This document shows, in pieces, positions 34,397 through 39,705 of a stretch of 39,705 nucleotides of DNA. Made by a program: the position numbers and the translations under genes. Source of the DNA: Gammaproteobacteria bacterium. Lineage in GTDB: Bacteria; Pseudomonadota; Gammaproteobacteria; JAJFJF01. Below the pieces are notes generated by a model that did no database searches, was not told the origin of the DNA, and was given only the letters and a program-made list of their open reading frames with translations. The stretch covers positions 1 through 39,705 of the forward strand of contig JAJFJF010000005.1 of the NCBI GenBank assembly GCA_021774255.1. Direction: 5' to 3'. The first letter of the stretch is position 1. Each line of letters begins with the position of its first letter.

Positions 34397-34746
34397 GCTG
34401 GCACACTCCATAAAATCTGCACGCCCCAAGCAAAGAAGGCAATAAAGCTTAAAGCCACTAAAATTAATACGGTGTAACGTAAAAAGGCGCCTTTAAGATA
34501 GTCTGTTGCGACTATCCAAATGCCAATCCAGGCGTGCACAAACAAACTGATCAAAAAGAGCAAGCTAAACAGACTGACCCATGGGCGCGCAAATAAGCTC
34601 ATCCAGGTATCATAATCAAACCCAGGATGCGTTAACCAAAATCCAACTAAAAATAAAAAATACGCAGCAATGATCACCGCGCTCACACGCTGCAATAACC
34701 AATCACGGAGACCGTGCCGGCCGTAGCTTAAATTATTTATCGCCAT
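34393..34746 (-). CDS. sdhD: Succinate dehydrogenase membrane anchor subunit
   Basis: Small three-helix anchor that binds heme b and quinone with SdhC. It has 117 residues. The heme-ligand His is probably in [18 protein letters not shown]. It overlaps sdhC by 10 bases and sdhA by 4. Confidence 0.94.
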   Translation of the reverse strand: MAINNLSYGRHGLRDWLLQRVSAVIIAAYFLFLVGFWLTHPGFDYDTWMSLFARPWVSLFSLLFLISLFVHAWIGIWIVATDYLKGAFLRYTVLILVALSFIAFFAWGVQILWSVPA

Positions 34747-35114
34747 AGCCCGACTCCTATCAGTAAAATGACGATCACCGACAAGGCCAGCACGATGCGC
34801 GCGCCCCAGCGACCTGCTTGCAAGCTGTCACCGATGTCCATGTCCATCAGTAAATGGCGGATCCCCGCAATAATGTGATAGCTCAGTGCCGCTAAAAATA
34901 GCCATAGCAAGAGCTTCGCAAGTGGTTGGCTGAAGGTGTCTCGTAATGCATTGAAGTCAGCTTCTGATGCAAGCGAGCTTGCCAGCACACTCAGCAAACA
35001 GGGGATAAAAAGAAATAACAACACGCCGGATGCACGGTGCAGAATAGAGACGATGGCGGTTATCGGAAATTGAATGGCAAAAAGATTCAGAAAGACAGGA
35101 CGTTTTTTGTTCAC
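34737..35114 (-). CDS. sdhC: Succinate dehydrogenase cytochrome b556 subunit
   Basis: First gene of the sdh-suc unit. It has 125 residues and three helices. The quinone-site segment SILHRASGVLLF and heme-ligand segment LSYHIIAGIRHLLMD match the family. The start is GTG at 35114, giving MNKKRPVFLNLFAIQFP, which aligns with E. coli KKQRPVNLDL. No clear Shine-Dalgarno. Confidence 0.95.
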   Translation of the reverse strand: MNKKRPVFLNLFAIQFPITAIVSILHRASGVLLFLFIPCLLSVLASSLASEADFNALRDTFSQPLAKLLLWLFLAALSYHIIAGIRHLLMDMDIGDSLQAGRWGARIVLALSVIVILLIGVGLWR

Positions 35115-35160
35115 CAGGTTTACTTATCCAAGGAAATTCATTCAGAAAATCAGCGAGTTA

Positions 35161-35166
35161 ATTATA
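35161..35166 (-). promoter_or_regulatory. Possible sdhC -10 box
   Basis: TATAAT on the minus strand (within AACTATAATTAAC), 47 bases upstream of the sdhC GTG. No good -35 at the right distance, so an activator may be needed. Confidence 0.4.
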
Positions 35167-35189
35167 GTTTTGCAAGTAGCATCACTTAG

Positions 35190-35215
35190 AAAAAATACCC
35201 TTGCAAGAGCAAGGG
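35190..35215 (-). terminator. Intrinsic terminator upstream of sdhC on the minus strand
   Basis: Minus strand: CCCTTGC-TCTT-GCAAGGG followed by TATTTTTTC. Perfect 7-base stem with U-run, but no minus-strand gene lies upstream of it. It would end a short unannotated transcript or act as an attenuator. Confidence 0.6.
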
Positions 35216-35459
35216 CATTATAGGTTTAGGGCCTATTAATTGCAAATTCACAAGCTAGCCTGACCAGCAGAATAAAAAATCTCATATTGAGATAATTTTA
35301 TATCAATTAGCCAAAAACAAGCCTGCTTTACTTTCAAGGTGCACCAGAAGCATGGATAAAGTTATAATACTAACAAATAATTAATAAATTTTTTTTATAA
35401 AACAACAAATTAATTTTTATCCCTCCCCAAAAAAGCACCGTACTTCATAGCCACTTTAG

Positions 35460-35489
35460 TTGACACACTGAACGCCTGATGGCTATAGT
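35460..35489 (+). promoter_or_regulatory. gltA promoter
   Basis: TTGACA (35460-35465), 18-base spacer, TATAGT (35484-35489). Predicted start about 70 bases before the gltA ATG. Confidence 0.65.
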
Positions 35490-35565
35490 GGGAAGTTAAC
35501 CAAACTTGTTGATTGCTTGCTTTTTTGGCAATAAAAACAGTTAAAAATATTCACATGGAGTTTTA

Positions 35566-36849
35566 ATGCGTAAAAAGGCCACCCTGCAATTTGCAGATAA
35601 AACAGTCGACCTGCCTATCTATTCAGGTACGTTAGGTCCCGATGTCATCGATGTACGCGAGCTCGTCAGTCAAGGCGTGTTTACGTTTGACCCAGGGTTT
35701 GTCTCGACCGCTTCTTGCGAGTCTGGTATCACCTATATTGATGGTGGCAAAGGCATCTTGCTTTATCGTGGCTACCCCATCGAGCAATTGGCCGAAAAGT
35801 CAGATTTTCTTGAAGTCTGTTATCTACTTCTTAGAGGCGAGTTACCTAACGCCCAACAGAAAAAAGAATTCAATGATCGCGTGACCAATCACACGTTGGT
35901 GCACGAGCAGATGATCCATTTCTTCAGTGGTTTTCGCCGTGATGCACATCCCATGGCCGTCATGGTCGGTGTCGTGGGCGCACTTTCTGCTTTTTATCAC
36001 GACTCACTGGATGTCAATAACGAAACACATCGCGAATTAGCGGCTTTTAGATTGATTTCTAAGATCCCGACCATCGCGGCGATGTGCTACAAGTATTCAA
36101 TCGGCCAGCCATTCATCTATCCACAAAATGATATGAGCTATGCTGAAAACTTTTTACACATGATGTTTAGCGTGCCTTGCGAAAACACCCGCCCCAATCC
36201 TTTGCTCGCCAAAGCCATGGATAAGATTTTTATTCTGCATGCCGATCATGAGCAAAATGCCTCTACTTCGACAGTACGTTTAGCGGGTTCTTCTGGCGCG
36301 AATCCTTTCGCCTGTATTGCAGCGGGTATTGCTGCACTCTGGGGCCCCGCGCATGGCGGCGCGAATGAAGCGGTATTGAATATGCTCGGTGAGATTGGTG
36401 ATGTGTCTAATATTGAAACGTTCATCAAGCGCGCAAAAGATAAAGACGATCCTTTCCGCTTAATGGGCTTTGGTCATCGGGTTTATAAAAACTTTGACCC
36501 CCGTGCCAATGTGATGCGTGATACTTGCCATGAAGTCTTAGAAGAGCTTGGCAAGCACGACGACCCTTTATTTAAACTGGCTATCGAGCTTGAAAGAATT
36601 GCGTTAGAAGACGATTACTTTATTGAGCGCAAGCTTTATCCTAATGTGGATTTTTATTCCGGTATTATTCTGAAAGCCATTGGCATCCCAGAAAATATGT
36701 TTACGGTGATTTTTGCTTTGGCGCGCACAGTGGGTTGGATTGCCCACTGGAGTGAAATGCACAGCTCACCCGAGATGCGTATTAGCCGGCCGCGTCAGCT
36801 GTACACGGGGGCGACGAAACGTGATTTTGTGGATGTGAATAAAAGATAG
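35566..36849 (+). CDS. gltA: Citrate synthase (type II)
   Basis: Condenses acetyl-CoA and oxaloacetate to citrate, entering the TCA cycle. It has 427 residues, as in E. coli, of the hexameric NADH-sensitive type. Active-site segments: [23 protein letters not shown] (catalytic His), [14 protein letters not shown] and PNVDFYSGI (catalytic Asp). GGAG lies 5 bases before the ATG. It is divergent from sdhCDAB-sucABCD, the arrangement I recall for Coxiella and related bacteria. Confidence 0.98.
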   Translation: MRKKATLQFADKTVDLPIYSGTLGPDVIDVRELVSQGVFTFDPGFVSTASCESGITYIDGGKGILLYRGYPIEQLAEKSDFLEVCYLLLRGELPNAQQKKEFNDRVTNHTLVHEQMIHFFSGFRRDAHPMAVMVGVVGALSAFYHDSLDVNNETHRELAAFRLISKIPTIAAMCYKYSIGQPFIYPQNDMSYAENFLHMMFSVPCENTRPNPLLAKAMDKIFILHADHEQNASTSTVRLAGSSGANPFACIAAGIAALWGPAHGGANEAVLNMLGEIGDVSNIETFIKRAKDKDDPFRLMGFGHRVYKNFDPRANVMRDTCHEVLEELGKHDDPLFKLAIELERIALEDDYFIERKLYPNVDFYSGIILKAIGIPENMFTVIFALARTVGWIAHWSEMHSSPEMRISRPRQLYTGATKRDFVDVNKR

Positions 36850-36867
36850 GACAATCATAAAAAAGAG

Positions 36868-36925
36868 CCCCTTACCCCAGCCCTCTCCCCCAAGGGGGAG
36901 AGGGCGATATCCTTTTAAATTTATT
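36868..36925 (+). repeat. CCCTCACCCCAGCCCTCTC palindromic repeat, copy 3
   Basis: CCCCTTACCCCAGCCCTCTC, then CCCCAAGGGGGAGAGGG and ATATCCTTTTAAATTTATTGA. The trailing part resembles copy 1 (TATTCTTTTAAAACTTTTGA), so the repeat unit is about 55 bases. It may also act as a hairpin after gltA. Confidence 0.85.
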
Positions 36926-36972
36926 GAAAGAATACAACATTAGGGGACTAAATAGGAAAAGGATACGGTGCC

Positions 36973-38529
36973 TTGAGTAAATTACATCTTTACCTGCTTG
37001 CTGCGATACTGACCGCCATCGGTTTAGGGTTGTTTATCTATAAGGCCAGCGTCTTGCAACTGCCGTTAAAGCCGACACAGAAAACGCAAGTCTGGACGGT
37101 CGAAGCGCGTATTCAATTCAGCCCCGCGCCAGAACAACCTATCAAAGTTGACTTCTATATTCCTTTTCAACCACCCGGCTTTGGGATACTCGACGAAAAC
37201 TTTATTTCACGCAACTACGGTATCACCACAGCACGCGATGGCAGTAACCGCCATTCTATTTGGTCTATCCGCCGCGCCGCACAAGACCCACAAACATTGT
37301 ATTACCGTAGTGTGGTATATGAAGACAGAGCAAACTTAAGAGACGCTTTTAGCGGTGCCCCCGAGTTTGTCGCCCAACCTGAGCTTGAAGAGCCTATTGC
37401 CTCGGCAGTGACTGCCTTACTCGATACAGCACGTGCACAGTCCGCAGATGTAGCGACCATGGCCTATGAGCTGATCAGGCGCCTAAATGAAAACACAAAT
37501 GATAACAACGTGGCGTTGCTGGTGGGCCGCTCCCCCAGCAAAGAAGCGGTTGCCGAAACGGCCGTATTAATCTTAGCCTCTGCCAATATCCCTGCGCGTA
37601 TCGTACAAGGTATTTCACTTAAGGATCAGCAGCGTAACGCTGAGCTAACACTTTGGCTGGAGGTCTCTAATGGTGACCGCTGGATTGGCATTAACCCTGC
37701 CACGGGGGAGCCTGGTCGACCTGATAACTTCTTACCGTGGTGGTATGGTAGCGCGCCACTGCTGAACATTACCGGCGGTCGCAATGGCCAAGTGACGTTT
37801 TCAACTATCAAAAATGTTTACGATGCGGTTGATCTTGCATTATTGCGCGGCGCCATTAACGACAATAAGCTCACCGAATTTTCTTTATTTAATTTACCCG
37901 TCAACACACAAACCGTTTACCTTTTATTGCTGATTGTGCCTGTGGGCGCTTTTATGATCGTGCTGCTACGCACGTTTGTTGGGCTGGAAACCTTCGGTAC
38001 TTTTATGCCGGTGTTGATCGCTTTGGCGTTTCGCGAAACACGCTTGCTCAACGGTATTATCTTGTTTAGTCTGGTCGTTGCGCTTGGCTTGCTGGTACGC
38101 TTTTATTTAGAACACTTGCGCTTGCTGCTTATTCCTCGTTTATCGGCGGTGCTTAGCATTGTGATATTACTGATGGTATCGCTGAGCATACTCAGCCACA
38201 ACTTAGGCTTAGAGCTTGGTCTGTCCGTCGCCCTCTTCCCCATGGTGATCTTAGCAATGACCATTGAGCGCATGTCGATCGTCTGGGAAGAAAAAGGCCC
38301 TGCTACGGCTTTTAAACAAGCGGGCGGTAGTTTGCTTGCCGCGATATTGGCCTACTTTGTTATGAACTTGTACACCGTGCAGCACATTGTCTTTACCTTC
38401 CCGGAATTGCTGCTTGTGTTACTGGCTGTTACTTTACTGGCCGGTCGCTACACGGGTTACCGCGTCACCGAGCTCTTGCGATTTAAAGCGTTGACTCAGC
38501 AACCGACCTCCCCCACAAAAGAGCCATAA
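36973..38529 (+). CDS. Inactive-transglutaminase membrane protein (UUP1/7TM type)
   Basis: Inner-membrane protein of 518 residues: N-terminal helix (about 5-27), a periplasmic region with a transglutaminase-like fold (about 150-265, VAETAVLILASANIPARIVQG and WIGINPATGEPG), then about seven helices (315-505). The place where active transglutaminases have catalytic Cys holds no Cys, in line with the family name. The start is TTG at 36973: a stop lies just upstream in frame, AAGGA lies about 9 bases before, and the first helix follows at once. It is paired with the downstream ATP-grasp gene, as is usual for this family. Biological role not known. Confidence 0.85.
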   Translation: MSKLHLYLLAAILTAIGLGLFIYKASVLQLPLKPTQKTQVWTVEARIQFSPAPEQPIKVDFYIPFQPPGFGILDENFISRNYGITTARDGSNRHSIWSIRRAAQDPQTLYYRSVVYEDRANLRDAFSGAPEFVAQPELEEPIASAVTALLDTARAQSADVATMAYELIRRLNENTNDNNVALLVGRSPSKEAVAETAVLILASANIPARIVQGISLKDQQRNAELTLWLEVSNGDRWIGINPATGEPGRPDNFLPWWYGSAPLLNITGGRNGQVTFSTIKNVYDAVDLALLRGAINDNKLTEFSLFNLPVNTQTVYLLLLIVPVGAFMIVLLRTFVGLETFGTFMPVLIALAFRETRLLNGIILFSLVVALGLLVRFYLEHLRLLLIPRLSAVLSIVILLMVSLSILSHNLGLELGLSVALFPMVILAMTIERMSIVWEEKGPATAFKQAGGSLLAAILAYFVMNLYTVQHIVFTFPELLLVLLAVTLLAGRYTGYRVTELLRFKALTQQPTSPTKEP

Positions 38530-38544
38530 ACAGGATCGCATGCC

Positions 38545-39498
38545 ATGCTGCTGGGTAACTGGAAAAAATTAAAAGCCGCCGGTGTCGTGGGCATGAACCG
38601 GCGCAATGTTGACTATATCATGGCGTATAACCCTCGCCACCTCTACCCCATGGTCGACGATAAACTGCATACCAAGTGGCTCGCCGTCAAAGCCGGTATT
38701 GCGGTGCCTGAATTGTATCAAGTGATCGAAATCGAACACCAAATCCGTGATATCGAAACGCGCCTTGCCCCCCTGCATGATTTTGTGATCAAGCCTGCGC
38801 ATGGCAGCGGTGGCGACGGTATTCTCGTTATCACAGGTCGCCGTAAGCAACGCTATGTCAAAACCAATGGCGATGTGATCACCCTCGCCGAATTAAAACA
38901 CCATGTGTCTAACACCTTAAGCGGCATGTACAGCTTAGGCGGCCACGCTGACAAAGCGATTATCGAATACCGCGTCAAGTTTGACCCTTTATTTCAAGCG
39001 ATCAGCTACCAAGGCGTGCCCGATGTACGCCTCATTATATTTCAGGGCTACCCAGTGATGGCCATGGTGCGTTTGCCCACACGCCAATCCGAAGGGAAAG
39101 CCAACTTGCACCAAGGTGCGGTCGGCGTGGGCATCAACCTCGCGACCGGCATCACCGGTCACGGTGTGTTACATAATGATGTCGTCGAGCATCATCCTGA
39201 TACAACAAACGTGGTCGCTGGTTTGCAAATTCCAGAATGGGATACCATGCTCACCCTCGCTGCCCGCTGTTATGAAATGACCGGCCTGGGCTATGTGGGC
39301 GTGGATATTATTTTAGATCATGAGCGTGGCCCGCTTATTCTTGAGCTTAACGCCCGTCCCGGTTTAAATATTCAAATCGCTAACGACCATGGCTTGCTAC
39401 CGCGCCTACGTGAAATTGAAGATAGGGTTGCTGAAAAAGGCAAGCCAGAAGGCATTGATGACCGCGTTGCGTTTGTCAAAGAGGCGTTTGCGAATTAA
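38545..39498 (+). CDS. Alpha-L-glutamate ligase-like ATP-grasp protein
   Basis: Cytoplasmic ATP-grasp ligase related to RimK, of 317 residues. Marks: VIKPAHGSGGDGILVI (nucleotide loop), GYVGVDIILDHERGPLILELNARPGLNIQIAN (metal and ATP site, split here by function: VGVDII, then ELNARPGLN). It probably joins glutamate or another amino acid to an acceptor; the substrate is unknown. AGGA precedes the ATG, which lies 16 bases after the membrane-protein gene, so they are cotranscribed. The zinc-protease gene that often accompanies this pair is absent from the window. Confidence 0.88.
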   Translation: MLLGNWKKLKAAGVVGMNRRNVDYIMAYNPRHLYPMVDDKLHTKWLAVKAGIAVPELYQVIEIEHQIRDIETRLAPLHDFVIKPAHGSGGDGILVITGRRKQRYVKTNGDVITLAELKHHVSNTLSGMYSLGGHADKAIIEYRVKFDPLFQAISYQGVPDVRLIIFQGYPVMAMVRLPTRQSEGKANLHQGAVGVGINLATGITGHGVLHNDVVEHHPDTTNVVAGLQIPEWDTMLTLAARCYEMTGLGYVGVDIILDHERGPLILELNARPGLNIQIANDHGLLPRLREIEDRVAEKGKPEGIDDRVAFVKEAFAN

Positions 39499-39597
39499 CC
39501 CAAACTTAAATAAATTATTCAAGAACAATAAGTTATTAAACAAACTTGATATTAAGTGTTTTTTAAAACTTGAATTCAACTTCTAACTGCAACAGCT

Positions 39598-39705
39598 CCT
39601 GTATCAAAGGGTTAGCGGCCAGTAGTACACTAACCTTGAGTTTGATATGGAGGAAAATGCACTTTGAGATTATACCAACAGCTAACCCAACCCCAACGAT
39701 ACAGG
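39598..39705. repeat. Inverted-repeat element at the window edge
   Basis: Outer arms CCTGTATC (39598-39605) and GATACAGG (39698-39705) match perfectly; inner arms GGGTTAGC (39609-39616) and GCTAACCC (39681-39688) also match, offset by a 6-base asymmetry. No ORF lies inside. It may be a MITE, a structured RNA or an IS end; the window stops at the outer arm. Confidence 0.55.

Larger units (their letters stand above)
35115..35565. other. Divergent sdhC/gltA intergenic region
   Basis: 451 AT-rich bases. Holds the sdhC -10 (35161-35166), a minus-strand terminator (35190-35215), an imperfect dyad TTGAGATA-ATTT-TATATCAA (about 35287-35306) and the gltA promoter (35460-35489). No coding region of note. 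Confidence 0.6.

Overview
The window is a near-complete run of core genes from a gammaproteobacterium. Gene content and order (rpsF-rpsR-DUF2232 gene-rplI-dnaB-alr; sdhCDAB-sucABCD facing gltA; hisS-yfgM-bamB-der) fit Gammaproteobacteria. Eukaryote-like accessory proteins, a dnaB intein and many small palindromic repeats suggest a protist- or host-associated member of the Legionellales/Coxiellaceae type. That placement is inference; no rRNA or other decisive marker is present. No tRNA, rRNA, CRISPR array or complete insertion sequence was seen.

Layout. 1-1.2 kb: 3' part of a PPi-dependent phosphofructokinase (+). 1.4-3.1 kb: a small island with two paralogous unknown genes on the minus strand, each with the same kind of promoter and 3' flank. 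3.3-5.3 kb: membrane pyrophosphatase hppA. 5.4-12 kb: a minus-strand run rpsF, rpsR, membrane protein, rplI, dnaB (with a 422-residue intein), alr and a PCu(A)C copper chaperone. 12.2-17.3 kb: one 1701-residue chimeric protein (signal peptide, three GLUG-type repeat blocks, Ser-rich linker, membrane segment, ankyrin-like and leucine-rich repeats, then a multi-pass membrane domain). 17.6-20.7 kb: LysE-type exporter, xseA and a Bcr/CflA-type exporter (+). 20.7-25.4 kb: der, bamB, yfgM, hisS (-). 25.4-35.1 kb: sucD, sucC, sucB, sucA, sdhB, sdhA, sdhD, sdhC (listed left to right, transcribed sdhC to sucD). 35.6-39.5 kb: gltA, an inactive-transglutaminase membrane protein and its ATP-grasp partner (+).

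How they work together. gltA, sdhCDAB and sucABCD encode citrate synthase, succinate dehydrogenase, the E1 and E2 parts of 2-oxoglutarate dehydrogenase, and succinyl-CoA synthetase, making much of the oxidative TCA cycle from two divergent units. PPi-PFK and the pyrophosphatase both handle pyrophosphate and lie about 2 kb apart.

The most interesting signal is in the accessory genes. The two small paralogs at 1528-2016 and 2327-2953 both start MGxxxS, the eukaryotic N-myristoylation pattern. They share a gapless 28-bp promoter-like element (YWTACA-N7-GTTAC-N4-TATMTW, with an internal ACA-N6-TGT dyad) with the unrelated, distant 1701-residue receptor-like gene. This suggests a co-regulated set of host-interaction proteins. 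The motif match was made by eye and the effector role is inference.
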